Below are positions 1 to 8,661 of a stretch of DNA of 64,000 nucleotides, one piece after another. The stretch spans positions 297,018 to 361,017 of the forward strand of contig CAMYKP010000012.1 in the NCBI GenBank assembly GCA_947259005.1. Reading direction: 5' to 3'. This stretch comes from an uncultured Parasphingopyxis sp. (GTDB taxonomy: Bacteria > Pseudomonadota > Alphaproteobacteria > Sphingomonadales > Sphingomonadaceae). Position numbers and translations under genes: made by a program. The stretch's first letter is position 1, and every line of letters begins with the position of its first letter. A model generated the notes under the pieces. That model saw only the letters and a program-made list of their open reading frames with translations, searched no databases and was not told the origin of the DNA.

Positions 1-715
1 CGTCCAGATCGAAGGTGGTCCGCATCATGCCGAGCGGTTCGAATATGCGCTGGCGCATATAGTCGCTGAAAGACTGGCCGGAGGCTTCTTCGATTATGAG
101 CTGCAAAAGCGTGTATCCGCCGCCTGAATAGTTCCATTCCTCGCCGGGCTGTGCGGCGACCCGCACGCGGCCATTGGCATCGGGGGACGCATCGGCCGCC
201 TGGGTCAGGGATTCCTCGAGCGACGGGACCGTTTCACCGGCATCGAAGCCCGAATAGCCCAGCCCGTCATCGAGGCCGGCCATATGGCTCAGCAGCCGTC
301 TGACGGTCACGCCATCATTGTCATAGGGGCTGGGCGGCAACTGCCAGCGGGTCAGATAATCCGAAACCGGCGCATCGAGATCGATGGCACCATCTTCGAC
401 CAGCGCCATTACGCCCCATGCGGTCAGCCATTTGCTCAGCGAGGCCACCTGGAACAGGGAGTCGGGGCCGACCGGAACTCCGGTTGACGAAAAATGACTT
501 TCGACGACCTCGCCATCCTCGATGAGCAGGAGGCCGATATTCCCGTCATGTTCGGTCTCGATGATCGTCTGCGCCGCAGCGACGAAAGCCGCCGGAGACT
601 CCGACTGAGTCAGGGGTTGCCGCCCCCAACCTTCGCTGGCGCCGAAAAACACCAGCGCTCCCCATGCGACCATCGCCATGACAGTCGCAAAGCCGATTAC
701 CATAAATCTGATCAT
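1..715 (-). CDS. Serine hydrolase, beta-lactamase/penicillin-binding-like (3' end outside window)
   Basis: Reading leftward from an ATG at 715 (GGGGA ribosome site just upstream), the product has a hydrophobic N-terminal anchor or signal, then a class C beta-lactamase-like fold. A Ser-Leu-Ser-Lys motif (SxxK nucleophile) follows the sequence FQVA, and a Tyr-Ser-Gly (YxG/YxN-type) motif follows EEWN. These are the hallmarks of the serine beta-lactamase-like family (PF00144), which holds esterases, D-aminopeptidases and carboxypeptidases acting in the periplasm. The substrate cannot be inferred. About 238 residues are visible and the C-terminal part, including the third catalytic motif, lies beyond base 1. 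Confidence 0.85.
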   Translation of the reverse strand, partial: MIRFMVIGFATVMAMVAWGALVFFGASEGWGRQPLTQSESPAAFVAAAQTIIETEHDGNIGLLLIEDGEVVESHFSSTGVPVGPDSLFQVASLSKWLTAWGVMALVEDGAIDLDAPVSDYLTRWQLPPSPYDNDGVTVRRLLSHMAGLDDGLGYSGFDAGETVPSLEESLTQAADASPDANGRVRVAAQPGEEWNYSGGGYTLLQLIIEEASGQSFSDYMRQRIFEPLGMMRTTFDLD

Positions 716-785
716 CTCTGTTCCCCATGTTCAATTTTCACAGTTCCGTTGAAATCCGACCAGCGCCGATCGCGATACGGGCGGT

Positions 786-1355
786 TTAAACCGGGCCGGG
801 CAGCCCGAACAGTTCAAGGTCCGCCCGCGTGTAGCGCTGAGGGATATGTTGCGGGCAATTCCAGTCGAATGCCTCGATGGTGATGATAATCGCGCGCTCG
901 ACCACCGCATCATAATCCCTGTCCTGCAACTGGCTGACTATCTCCGGCCGTTCCCCGGCGTCGACCAGGGTTGCGCGGCCCCAGATTTTTAGCCGTCGCC
1001 GGTTCGGGTAATCCATCAGTATCAGGGCAATTCGGTCATTGGACCCAAGATTGCCGGTGCTCAGATACTGCCGGTTTCCCCGATAATCGGCATAACCAAT
1101 TCGTGTCTCGTCGAGCACCTTGAGAAATCCGGCCGGCCCGCCGCGAAACTGGACATAAGGCCAGCCTGTTTCCGACACGGTGGCCTGATAAAAGCCATCC
1201 CGTTCCGCAATAAATACGCTTTCCCGCTCGCTCAGCCTGTTGCCGCCATCCAATTCGGGCCCCAGCAATCTGGCATAGCTGGCGGCGGAGCCCTGGCGTT
1301 CCTGCACCGCACGGACGGAGGGAGTGAAGGCTATTTCGGCGAAAGCACGAGGCAT
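786..1355 (-). CDS. Pyridoxamine 5'-phosphate oxidase family (FMN-binding split-barrel) protein
   Basis: 189 residues with the PNPOx-like split-barrel pattern: an early segment on using or checking inputs (FIAERDGFYQATVSE), then GWPYVQFRGGPAGFLKV, a GN-rich strand and NDRIALILMDY, as in general stress or flavin-binding PNPOx-like proteins. Such proteins bind FMN, F420 or haem. It is unlikely to be true PdxH because it is short and lacks the C-terminal PdxH signature. The ATG at 1355 follows GAGGAGCGCAATC. It is the last gene of a minus-strand run (2844 to 786) next to a TetR gene, so a redox or detoxification role is inferred. Confidence 0.8.
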   Translation of the reverse strand: MPRAFAEIAFTPSVRAVQERQGSAASYARLLGPELDGGNRLSERESVFIAERDGFYQATVSETGWPYVQFRGGPAGFLKVLDETRIGYADYRGNRQYLSTGNLGSNDRIALILMDYPNRRRLKIWGRATLVDAGERPEIVSQLQDRDYDAVVERAIIITIEAFDWNCPQHIPQRYTRADLELFGLPGPV

Positions 1356-1384
1356 GATTGCGCTCCTCAGAATTTACGGCGTTG

Positions 1385-1792
1385 CTACAGGCGGCGTTCG
1401 GATTCATCGATCGCCTCATCGTTGATGCTCGCATAACGGCGGCGCATCAGGCCATCGGGATCGAATTCCCACATCTCGTTGCCATGGCTGCGCCACCACT
1501 GGCCGTTCAGGTCGCGCGATTCATATTCGAAGCGAACCGCGATCCGGTTTTCGGTAAAAGCCCAGAGCTTTTTCCTCAGCCGGTATTCCGTCTCGCGCGT
1601 CCATTTTTCCCTGAGGAACGTGCGGATTTCGCCACGCCCTGTCAGAAAGCGGTCACGATTTCGCCATTCGGAATCCTCCGAATAGGCGAGCGCAACCCGG
1701 TCCGGGTCGCAGCTGTTCCATGCATCTTCGGCTGCCTGGACCTTCGCCCGGGCGCTGGCTTCGGTAAAGGGCGGGAGGATGGGTTGCGGCAT
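1385..1792 (-). CDS. Nuclear transport factor 2-like (DUF1348/SnoaL-like) protein
   Basis: 135 residues, the normal length for a single-domain SnoaL/NTF2-like cone. The aromatic-rich pattern WxxRDxFLTGRxEIxxFLxxKW followed by RFEYE and the sequence [14 protein letters not shown] is characteristic of DUF1348 proteins. These small cytosolic proteins usually have no assigned reaction, although related folds are isomerases and hydrolases. It lies between the PNPOx-like and the AhpD-like genes on the same strand, so co-transcription is likely. No catalytic residues can be assigned with confidence. Confidence 0.8.
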   Translation of the reverse strand: MPQPILPPFTEASARAKVQAAEDAWNSCDPDRVALAYSEDSEWRNRDRFLTGRGEIRTFLREKWTRETEYRLRKKLWAFTENRIAVRFEYESRDLNGQWWRSHGNEMWEFDPDGLMRRRYASINDEAIDESERRL

Positions 1793-1867
1793 CGTGTTTC
1801 TCCGATGGAAAAGGGTGGCGGCCGGGAGGGGGAGAGGGGGCGTTTCCCGGCCGCCGGGGCAATTGGA

Positions 1868-2434
1868 TCAGGCGGCGCGCGCCAGGTCGGGAGACCAGCT
1901 GTTCGGTGCGAAGGCAGCGTCAATATCGGTTTCCGCGATATGGTTGGTATAGTTGGACATCACCTTGAGAGCGGTCCCGAGGATAACCTCAAGCACCGCC
2001 TGCCGGGTGTAGCCGGCATCCAGGAAAGCCTGGACATCGGCATCTTGCGGCCAGCCGCGGGTCTCGTTGATGACGGCAGCGAAGGTGCGCAGCGCTTCCA
2101 GTTTTGCGTCGGCAATCGGCGAGCCCGCACGCAGGGCTTCGATCACATCGGCCGGAACGCCGGCCCCCTGCGAAATCGTCGTGTGAGCGGCCATGCAATA
2201 GGTGCAGCCGTTCAGCCGATTGTTGGTCATCAGGATGATCTGCCGCTCGGTTTCGCTGAGGTCGGATTTATCGAAGATCCCGGCAAGCGTCATATAGCCT
2301 TCGAGAATTGCCGGCGCTTCGGCCATTGTGCCGAGCAGGTTGGGCACGAAGCCAAAGGCTCTCCCTGCGGCTTCGAGCAGCGGCTTGGCGGCTTCGGGCG
2401 CGGTTTCGCGTGTATGGGTCGTAAAGTTGGTCAT
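1868..2434 (-). CDS. Carboxymuconolactone decarboxylase / AhpD-like peroxidase family protein
   Basis: 188 residues containing the AhpD core motif Cys-Thr-Tyr-Cys-Met-Ala-Ala-His (CxxC followed by His), which in alkylhydroperoxidase AhpD carries the redox-active cysteine pair. The helix-rich context NNRLNGCTYCMAAHT is typical of the CMD family. The ATG overlaps the TAA of the upstream small membrane protein gene by one base (TAATG), and a GGAG site precedes it, which indicates translational coupling. Together with the PNPOx-like neighbour and the divergent TetR gene it suggests a peroxide or electrophile response unit; this role is inferred. Confidence 0.87.
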   Translation of the reverse strand: MTNFTTHTRETAPEAAKPLLEAAGRAFGFVPNLLGTMAEAPAILEGYMTLAGIFDKSDLSETERQIILMTNNRLNGCTYCMAAHTTISQGAGVPADVIEALRAGSPIADAKLEALRTFAAVINETRGWPQDADVQAFLDAGYTRQAVLEVILGTALKVMSNYTNHIAETDIDAAFAPNSWSPDLARAA

Positions 2435-2844
2435 TATTCGTCTCCTTCAGGGTTAGGGTGGCGGCCGGGGAGGGTGCGGGCCCCGGCCGCCGGGGCGTCG
2501 ATCGCGAGAGGGCACGCAATCGAATAAGGTCGGCATCCGCACGGCGATGAAATCTTCGATTCCATCGAGCGCACATTGGCCGGTGTCGAGCAGGTGAGTT
2601 TCTTGGAAACCGCAACGCGGCGATAAGGTTCGACACTATCCGCCAGGGCATCCGGGTCATTGGGGCCCTGGAAAAGCGGAGCCTGCCGCTGATGGTCCTC
2701 CGCCACAGGCGTGGACGCCAACGCGACCGAGCTCAGTGAAAGTGTCAGGAGCGTCGCAAGGAAAGCTATCGTGAAAACCAGAGAGGAAAAAACAAAATAG
2801 CGGAGATTGCTCGTCCTGCGATGAGATTTGTAGCCAGTACGCAT
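2434..2844 (-). CDS. Small membrane-anchored cysteine-containing protein, unknown function
   Basis: I do not recognise the family. From the ATG at 2844 (GGGAAGG upstream; an in-frame ATG six codons earlier is an alternative) the 136-residue product has a basic N-terminus, one strong hydrophobic segment at about residues 17-42, and a tail with four cysteines, three of them in a tight SPCGCRPYSIAC cluster. The segment may be an uncleaved signal anchor or a signal peptide ending near ALAS. Its stop overlaps the start of the AhpD-like gene. The gene begins directly downstream of the twin TetR-type operators, so it is probably the first gene of the regulated operon. Confidence 0.5.
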   Translation of the reverse strand: MRTGYKSHRRTSNLRYFVFSSLVFTIAFLATLLTLSLSSVALASTPVAEDHQRQAPLFQGPNDPDALADSVEPYRRVAVSKKLTCSTPANVRSMESKISSPCGCRPYSIACPLAIDAPAAGARTLPGRHPNPEGDE

Positions 2845-2886
2845 GATGCCTTCCCGTTCCAATTTGATCGAGTTCGACGACTCAGG

Positions 2887-2902
2887 TTAACCGATCTGTT
2901 AA
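2887..2902. promoter_or_regulatory. Candidate TetR operator, distal box
   Basis: TTAACCGATCTGTTAA is an imperfect 16-bp palindrome lying between the divergent genes at 2844 and 3136. It shares the pattern TTRACYGATCKGTYAA with a second box at 2920-2935. The centres are 33 bp apart, about three helical turns, so both sit on one DNA face. TetR family regulators typically bind such palindromes next to their own gene. Confidence 0.65.
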
Positions 2903-2919
2903 GGTGTCATTTACAGACA

Positions 2920-2935
2920 TTGACTGATCGGTCAA
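2920..2935. promoter_or_regulatory. Candidate TetR operator, proximal box
   Basis: TTGACTGATCGGTCAA, a 16-bp imperfect palindrome matching the box at 2887-2902 in both half-sites and core. Its TTGAC end could also serve as a -35 element for the TetR gene, so binding here would repress the regulator itself. Confidence 0.65.
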
Positions 2936-3135
2936 CTTAAATTTGATATTTTTTTGGCAAAGTGGCGGGCCACACACATCAAACCTGCCTCGCTTCTGTC
3001 ACGCCATAATTTCATCTTACTGTTTTATATGTATATTTTCTATTTCCTGGGCGGGAGGATAAAGCATGCCCCTTGCGTTGCCGGATCGAAACGATATGTA
3101 CCGATCAGTTTTCTTTTCGATTTGGGATTTCCGTC

Positions 3136-3720
3136 ATGAGCGCGTCTAAAAGAGACGATCTGGTCCAGAACGCCCTGAAGGTCTTTTACAAGGGCGGGTT
3201 TCACGCAATCGGCATGGACCGGCTGGCCAGGGACACCGGCGTTTCGAAAACGGCGATTTACAAACATTTCCGGACCAAGGAGGATCTGATCCTTGCCACA
3301 TTGCGGTTGCGCGATGAACAGTTTCGCAACTGGCTGCGGCGCAGGATGGAGGCTCTGGCGACTGATCCGAGGGATCAGCTTCTCGCCATGTTCGATGCGC
3401 TGGCCGAATGGTTTGAAGAACCGGGCTTTCAAAGCTGCATGTTCGTAAAGGCATCAGCCGAATATCAGGAAAGGGGCCACCCGATCCATGCGACGGCCGC
3501 AGAGCATAAAAGGCTGCTGGCGGTCTATTTTGCGGAAATCGCGCGAAAAGCCGGCGCTTCCGATCCGGAAGGGCTCGCGTGGCAATTGCTCATCGTAAAA
3601 GAAGGGGCGATTGTTCTGGCGCATCTCCATGATCAGCAAAAGGTTGCCGCAGACGCCAAGGCGGTAGCCCAGCTTATTATCGACAGCGCGATCCCCGGAG
3701 GATCCGGCAAGGTCGATTGA
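3136..3720 (+). CDS. TetR/AcrR family transcriptional regulator
   Basis: The ATG at 3136 gives a 194-residue protein, the usual TetR length; the in-frame upstream start adds unrelated residues. The N-terminal helix-turn-helix reads FYKGGFHAIGMDRLARDTGVS followed by KTAIYKHFRTKEDL (about residues 17-50), the standard TetR signature. The C-terminal ligand domain is variable; the segment RLRDEQFRNWLRRRMEAL with FEEPGFQSCMFV resembles regulators of the YcdC/AcuR-like group, but the ligand is unknown. It is divergent from the AhpD/NTF2/PNPOx cluster, and two palindromes between them are its likely operators. Confidence 0.9.
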   Translation: MSASKRDDLVQNALKVFYKGGFHAIGMDRLARDTGVSKTAIYKHFRTKEDLILATLRLRDEQFRNWLRRRMEALATDPRDQLLAMFDALAEWFEEPGFQSCMFVKASAEYQERGHPIHATAAEHKRLLAVYFAEIARKAGASDPEGLAWQLLIVKEGAIVLAHLHDQQKVAADAKAVAQLIIDSAIPGGSGKVD

Positions 3721-3770
3721 TCGCAATCATCGAAGCGCTAACGGTCCGCATTTGGTCCACCGCCGCGCAC

Positions 3771-3807
3771 AAAAAAAGGCCGGGCAGTTTCCCGCCCGGC
3801 CTTTCTT
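3771..3807. terminator. Bidirectional intrinsic terminator
   Basis: An A-run (3771-3777) is followed by GGCCGGGC (3778-3785), an 8-nt loop, GCCCGGCC (3794-3801) and TTTCTT. The perfect 8-bp GC stem flanked by A and T tracts sits between the convergent TetR and pstS genes and should stop transcription from both sides. Confidence 0.85.
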
Positions 3808-3824
3808 GCAGTCGGCTGTTTAAC

Positions 3825-4871
3825 CTAGCTTTCGAAGTCGGCGGCCGTCAGCGCTGTCATCGCTTCGGCGATGGCGGCATTGGTTGCGCGGACATCGTCC
3901 GGATTGGCGATCATGCCTTCTTCGACGAGATAGCCGTCAGGCCCCCAGGCGGAGACATATTCGGCGACGAACTCGCGGAGGCCGCGGATCGCCTGCAGGT
4001 GATTGCCCTTGATATATACGAACAGCGGCCGCGCGCCCGGATATTCGAAGCTCGCGATGCTGTCATAGGTCGGGGCAACGCCGTCGATCGACACGCCGAC
4101 AACCTGGCCTTCATTCTGTTCGAGGAAGCTGTAACCGAGCAGCCCGAGATAACCGGGGTTCTGGGCGACGCGCTGGATGATCAGATTGTCATTCTCGCCC
4201 GCCTCGATAAAGGCCTGGTCTTCGCGGATCGTGGTGCAGACCTGATCCTTGCGATCCTCATCCTCTTCCTCGAGCGCGGCCATGGCCGGATTGGCATCGC
4301 AGCCCGCTTCCATGATCAGCTCGATAAAGGCATCGCGCGTGCCGCTGGTCGTCGGCGGGCCGTAAACGCGGATCGGGATATTGGGGAGCGAAGCATCGAT
4401 ATCCGACCAGTTTTCGGCCGTCTGCTCTTCGCCATAAGGCTCTGCTGCCAGCGCTTCGTAGATCTGCGCACGGGTCAGGCTCATGCCCGGGCCGTCCGGC
4501 GATTCCACGACCGCCAGCCCGTCAATGCCGACCTGCAGCTCGATGATCTGGTCGACGCCATTTTCCTGGCAGGTTTCGAATTCCGTGATTTTCATCCGGC
4601 GCGATGCATTGGCGACATCGGGATGCTCGTCGCCAACGCCGGCGCAGAACAGTTCCATCCCGCCGCCCGTACCGGTCGATTCCACGACCGGCGAGCCGAA
4701 TTGCGGGTTGTTGCGGGCGAAATTCTCCGCAACCGCACGGGTGAAGGGGTATACGGTCGAGCTGCCGACAACCGTGATAGCGCTTGCGCCACCATCATTG
4801 CCGCCGCCGCCGCAGCCGGCCAGGGTCAAGGCCATAGCCGTCATCAGTCCTGAAATAAGGGGAGCGCGCAC
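3825..4871 (-). CDS. pstS: Phosphate ABC transporter substrate-binding lipoprotein, PstS family
   Basis: 348 residues starting at GTG 4871, chosen because GGAGG lies five bases upstream; an ATG at 4883 overlaps that ribosome site. The N-terminus is a lipoprotein signal ending LAGC followed by a Gly-rich linker. The mature part has the PstS ligand loops: VVGSSTVYPF near the start, STGTGGGMELFCAGVG, and a later TSGTRDAF loop. It should bind phosphate in the periplasm. No pstCAB or phoU lies nearby, so it is an orphan copy, divergent from a LytS-type kinase gene. A role in phosphate scavenging or sensing is inferred. Confidence 0.9.
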   Translation of the reverse strand: MRAPLISGLMTAMALTLAGCGGGGNDGGASAITVVGSSTVYPFTRAVAENFARNNPQFGSPVVESTGTGGGMELFCAGVGDEHPDVANASRRMKITEFETCQENGVDQIIELQVGIDGLAVVESPDGPGMSLTRAQIYEALAAEPYGEEQTAENWSDIDASLPNIPIRVYGPPTTSGTRDAFIELIMEAGCDANPAMAALEEEDEDRKDQVCTTIREDQAFIEAGENDNLIIQRVAQNPGYLGLLGYSFLEQNEGQVVGVSIDGVAPTYDSIASFEYPGARPLFVYIKGNHLQAIRGLREFVAEYVSAWGPDGYLVEEGMIANPDDVRATNAAIAEAMTALTAADFES

Positions 4872-5053
4872 ATTATCCTCCATGTTTGATGTGCAAAAAG
4901 GGGCACACCCAACCGGGTCACCCTTGAAGCGCCTAATGCGACATCTATGTGACACTGGAGTTACAAAGACGGGTATGATTTGCCTGCCCGAATGCGGCGG
5001 GTCGACATGCGCATTTGCTTCCCGCCCCCAAGGAAATCGACTAGAACACTCTG

Positions 5054-6148
5054 ATGGCCCTTGAAGACCTCACCTCCAAACCGTTCTTCGTGGACAAGAA
5101 CAGGGCATTCTGGGTGCTCCAGTCGGTCGGCTGGTCCGGCTATTTCGTGCTGCGTGCGCTGGGCGGGATCGCCAACAATATGGGGCCGCTGTTCATTTTG
5201 CCCACGGCAATCGCCACGGCGACCGGATACTGCCTGACCCTGATCATGGCGGTGATCTTCCGCCAGCTCATCACCCGCGCGCCGCGCGTGACCTGGGGCG
5301 GGTCGGTCACGGTCGTGCTGATTGCCTCGGCGATCTTCTCCTTCATCGAGGTCTGGGCCTTCACCGCCTTTTACCGCGGCGGCGAAATGCCTTCGGGATT
5401 GCAGTTTTTCGGAGCCATCCTGCTCGACTTCACCCTGCTCGTCGCCTGGTCGGGCCTGTATTACGGCATCAATTTCTACATCCTGATCGAGGAGCAGAAT
5501 GACCAGCTGCTGCGGCTGGAAACGCAAAGCTCCAACGCCCAGCTCGCCATGCTGCGCTACCAGCTCAATCCGCATTTCCTGTTCAACACGCTCAATTCGA
5601 TCTCGACCCTGGTGCTGCTGAAACAGACGGAGCGCGCCAATGCGATGCTGTCCCGCCTCTCCTCTTTCCTGCGCTACACGCTCGCCAATGAGCCGACGGC
5701 AAGGGTGCCGCTGGCGCAGGAGGTTGAAACCCTGAAGCTCTATCTCGAAATAGAGAGGATGAGATTTGAAGACCGCCTCCGCCCGACATTCGATATCGAC
5801 CCTAGGGTGACCCGGGCGCGCCTGCCCTCCCTGCTGCTGCAGCCGCTCGTCGAAAATGCCATCAAATATGCGGTGACGCCGCAGGAAGAAGGGGCCGAAA
5901 TCCGCATTTCGGCGCAACAGGTCGGAAATCGCGTGCAGATCGCCGTGTCCGACACCGGACCGGGCTTGCAAGAGAAAGCGATAGCGCGCCAAGCTTCGAC
6001 AGGCGTTGGGCTTGCCAATATCCGGGACCGGCTGGTCCAGGCATTTGGCGAGGAACAACGATTTGACATTGAAACGAACGAAGAGGGCGGTTTTCGTGTC
6101 CTAATCGAGATACCGCTCCAGTTCGACCAGGCAAAGGAAGCCGCATGA
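5054..6148 (+). CDS. LytS/AlgZ-type sensor histidine kinase
   Basis: 364 residues. Four hydrophobic segments (about residues 19-40, 45-70, 82-106 and 118-145) form a membrane sensor with no large periplasmic domain. The His_kinase domain (PF06580) carries the phosphoacceptor motif NPHFLFNTLN with His174, followed by an HATPase domain whose G-boxes read VSDTGPGLQ and STGVGLANIRDRL. It should autophosphorylate and pass phosphate to the LytTR regulator directly downstream, whose ATG overlaps this stop by four bases. The signal is unknown. The gene is divergent from pstS, which may be a target. Confidence 0.9.
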   Translation: MALEDLTSKPFFVDKNRAFWVLQSVGWSGYFVLRALGGIANNMGPLFILPTAIATATGYCLTLIMAVIFRQLITRAPRVTWGGSVTVVLIASAIFSFIEVWAFTAFYRGGEMPSGLQFFGAILLDFTLLVAWSGLYYGINFYILIEEQNDQLLRLETQSSNAQLAMLRYQLNPHFLFNTLNSISTLVLLKQTERANAMLSRLSSFLRYTLANEPTARVPLAQEVETLKLYLEIERMRFEDRLRPTFDIDPRVTRARLPSLLLQPLVENAIKYAVTPQEEGAEIRISAQQVGNRVQIAVSDTGPGLQEKAIARQASTGVGLANIRDRLVQAFGEEQRFDIETNEEGGFRVLIEIPLQFDQAKEAA

Positions 6149-6945
6149 CCATCCGCGCAATTATCGTCGACGATGAGCCTCTCGCCATTCAGGGCCTGCA
6201 GCTCAGGCTCGAACCGCATGCCGATGTCGAAATTGTCGACACCTGCACCAATGGCCGCGAAGCCATCCGCTCGGTCAAGACTCACAAGCCCGATCTGGTG
6301 TTTCTCGACATCCAGATGCCGGGGTTCGACGGCTTTTCCGTCGTCCAGGGCCTGATGGATATCGAACCCCCGCTGTTCGTGTTCGTCACCGCCTATTCCG
6401 ATCATGCGATCCGCGCTTTCGAGGCGCAGGCGGTCGACTATCTGATGAAGCCGGTAGAGGATGACCGGCTGGCCGATACGCTGGCCCGGGTCCGCGAAAG
6501 GCTGGCCGAGAAGAACAGCAGCGAGGAAATATCCCGGCTGCGCGAAGTGCTCTCCGAAGTCGCGCCCGATGCGGCCGAAGACCTGGCCGCCGAAGGCGAA
6601 GCGCCGTCGGCAAGCCGCTATGAGAAACTGATCAACGTCAAGGATCGCGGCCAGATATTCCGCGTCGATGTGGGCAGCATAGAACGGATCGATGCGGCCG
6701 GCGACTATATGTGCATCTATACCGGGGACAATACGCTGATCCTGCGCGAGACGATGAAGGATCTCGAAAAACGCCTCGATCCGCGCACCTTCCAGCGCGT
6801 TCACCGCTCGACCATCGTCAACCTCGACCTGGTCCGCCAGGTGAAACCGCACACCAATGGCGAATGTTTCCTCGTGCTCGATTCAGGCGCGCAGGTGAAA
6901 GTCAGCCGCAGCTACAGGGACGTGGTGGCAAGGTTTGTGCATTAG
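6145..6945 (+). CDS. LytTR-family response regulator
   Basis: 266 residues. The receiver domain (1 to about 120) has the acidic pair DDE at 9-11, the phosphorylation site Asp55 in FLDIQMP, the conserved Thr in FVTAYS and Lys in YLMKP. An acidic linker leads to a LytTR DNA-binding domain (about 165-262) with the typical IERIDAAGDYMCIYT and FQRVHRSTIVNLD signatures. It is translationally coupled to the kinase gene (ATGA overlap). LytTR regulators usually bind two direct repeats upstream of membrane or secreted protein genes; no target site was identified here. Confidence 0.93.
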   Translation: MTIRAIIVDDEPLAIQGLQLRLEPHADVEIVDTCTNGREAIRSVKTHKPDLVFLDIQMPGFDGFSVVQGLMDIEPPLFVFVTAYSDHAIRAFEAQAVDYLMKPVEDDRLADTLARVRERLAEKNSSEEISRLREVLSEVAPDAAEDLAAEGEAPSASRYEKLINVKDRGQIFRVDVGSIERIDAAGDYMCIYTGDNTLILRETMKDLEKRLDPRTFQRVHRSTIVNLDLVRQVKPHTNGECFLVLDSGAQVKVSRSYRDVVARFVH

Positions 6946-7113
6946 GGGACAGAGGCGGCGTTGGCGGTAATCGCGGCACTACCGACGTTCAACTACGGAA
7001 CACCGGGCGTCCGCAATGCACCACAGATGCAGGCTTCCCTGCCAGGCTGGCTCTTAGAACTGCCGTCGCCTTGATCCGGCCCGCGCCAACCGGCAGTCGC
7101 CTAGCCGCTATGG

Positions 7114-8661
7114 TTAGCAGCCGTCATATGGATCGCCTGCAACCGGTTCGACGCTTGTCTCGATCAGCTCTCGGGTTTCCGCGACCGGCGCATTCGCGCC
7201 AGGGCCATCATGGATGGTTACGGTCATCAACTGCACATCAATCACGATGCGATTATTGGGCGTACCGCTGCCAATCCGGGGCACCAAGACGATCGACCGA
7301 AAATTGCGATACCATTCCTGGTAAAGGCCGCAGCGCACGCCCTCGCGGGCGTCGACCCAGTTTCCAACCGTTCCTCTGCGCAACTGGCCCCCGGTATAAT
7401 TCGCTCGCGTCATATCGACGACGACAAATTCGGACGGCATGGTCGTCCACTCATGGTTCGGGCCCGCCATCGTCAGAAGATGTTGATGGTCCACAACACC
7501 GTTGGTTGAAAAAATCCCGAGGAAACGCCCGCTGAGCACGACCTCCGCGAAGACATCATCCTCTTCATTATACAGGATGAGCGTGTCGGTGTTGCTGTCT
7601 ACGACGTTGTAGACAAGGTCTTGGGAACCACGAACGGGGACATCGGGTGCCATAGGCATTTGCCGCCACAGGCCCTCGGGCGTCCGTGTGAAAATGCCGC
7701 TGTGATATTGGACCGTCTCCACGGGAAAGGGTGCGGACGCGCCATCGAGCCGCGGTTCTTCAAGCGGGGCAGGCCGTGTATCGCAGTCGCTCATCGGATC
7801 GGAAATCCGTTCGGCCGACAATCCCGTTAGACGAAGGTTTGCCGATTGCGACTGCCCTCCCGCTCCCGGCTGGATGGAGGTCAACATCATCCTGTCGAGG
7901 TTGACCATCAGCTGCACGTCGCTGTTCTCGTTCCATAATTCGAAATAGCCCCTGTCCCGATGCCGCAACCTGTAGAGCGTGCACTGGCCATTATCGTCGT
8001 GCCTGATCCATCGGCCAAACAGGCTGCGGCGCAGCTGACCGCCTTCGAAGTCGGCAGTTTCGAGCTCGTCCATTCCGACGCGCGCCGGGCGCGGATAAGT
8101 GCGGGGAACAGCCTCCATTGCGGTAATCTGATGGGTGCGACCGGCAACCCCGTCGGCAGCGCCGACACTGATCTCCCTCGTCGGTGCGGTGATATTGGCT
8201 TGCACGTTGCGCGCTGCATCATGCAAGATGATCTGGTTCGGCAAGGCCATGACCAGATCATAGGTGAAGACTTCGCCGCTATCCCTTGTTTCGGTCCAGC
8301 CAGCTGCGGACTCCTGGAAAACGCCGCCATCATATCGGATGGTGGTCGCGTCATCCAATGCCGCACCCTCGACGCGAACCGGCGAGCCGGGTGGCGGCGC
8401 AGGCGGCGGCAGGAGAATGTCACATTCAGACGCCTCATTTCCTTCCGTTGTCCGCCATTCTCCGGTCCATCTGCCATTGCGTTCGTCAGCAAGCGCCGTG
8501 CACCGGACATCGGCTTCCGCATCGTCCCCAATCAGGGTCGTCGTTACGATTTCTTGCCCGAATGCAGGCATCGCCCACGCGCTCAGCATTGCAGTGCTCA
8601 ACAGCAGCAACGCCCGTTGCGGCTTGGTGCTGCGCACGCAGCCAGTCTTCGAAAATGTCAT
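7114..8661 (-). CDS. Secreted protein with two tandem A-B modules, unknown function
   Basis: The ATG at 8661, after a run of seven G, gives 515 residues with a clear signal peptide ending near AFGQ (residue 36). The family is not recognised. The protein contains an internal duplication: module A at about 108-155 and 317-372 (IRYDGGVFQ against VQYHSGIFT, each followed by W and a long beta-strand run) and module B at about 202-262 and 419-484 (both with GGQLRR, then W, then Cys-x-LY). A Cys-flanked GRWTGEW segment near residue 65 may be a third, degenerate B unit. A Pro-rich linker (84-94) precedes module A. It is divergent from the ECF sigma/kinase pair, which may control it. Confidence 0.75.
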   Translation of the reverse strand: MTFSKTGCVRSTKPQRALLLLSTAMLSAWAMPAFGQEIVTTTLIGDDAEADVRCTALADERNGRWTGEWRTTEGNEASECDILLPPPAPPPGSPVRVEGAALDDATTIRYDGGVFQESAAGWTETRDSGEVFTYDLVMALPNQIILHDAARNVQANITAPTREISVGAADGVAGRTHQITAMEAVPRTYPRPARVGMDELETADFEGGQLRRSLFGRWIRHDDNGQCTLYRLRHRDRGYFELWNENSDVQLMVNLDRMMLTSIQPGAGGQSQSANLRLTGLSAERISDPMSDCDTRPAPLEEPRLDGASAPFPVETVQYHSGIFTRTPEGLWRQMPMAPDVPVRGSQDLVYNVVDSNTDTLILYNEEDDVFAEVVLSGRFLGIFSTNGVVDHQHLLTMAGPNHEWTTMPSEFVVVDMTRANYTGGQLRRGTVGNWVDAREGVRCGLYQEWYRNFRSIVLVPRIGSGTPNNRIVIDVQLMTVTIHDGPGANAPVAETRELIETSVEPVAGDPYDGC

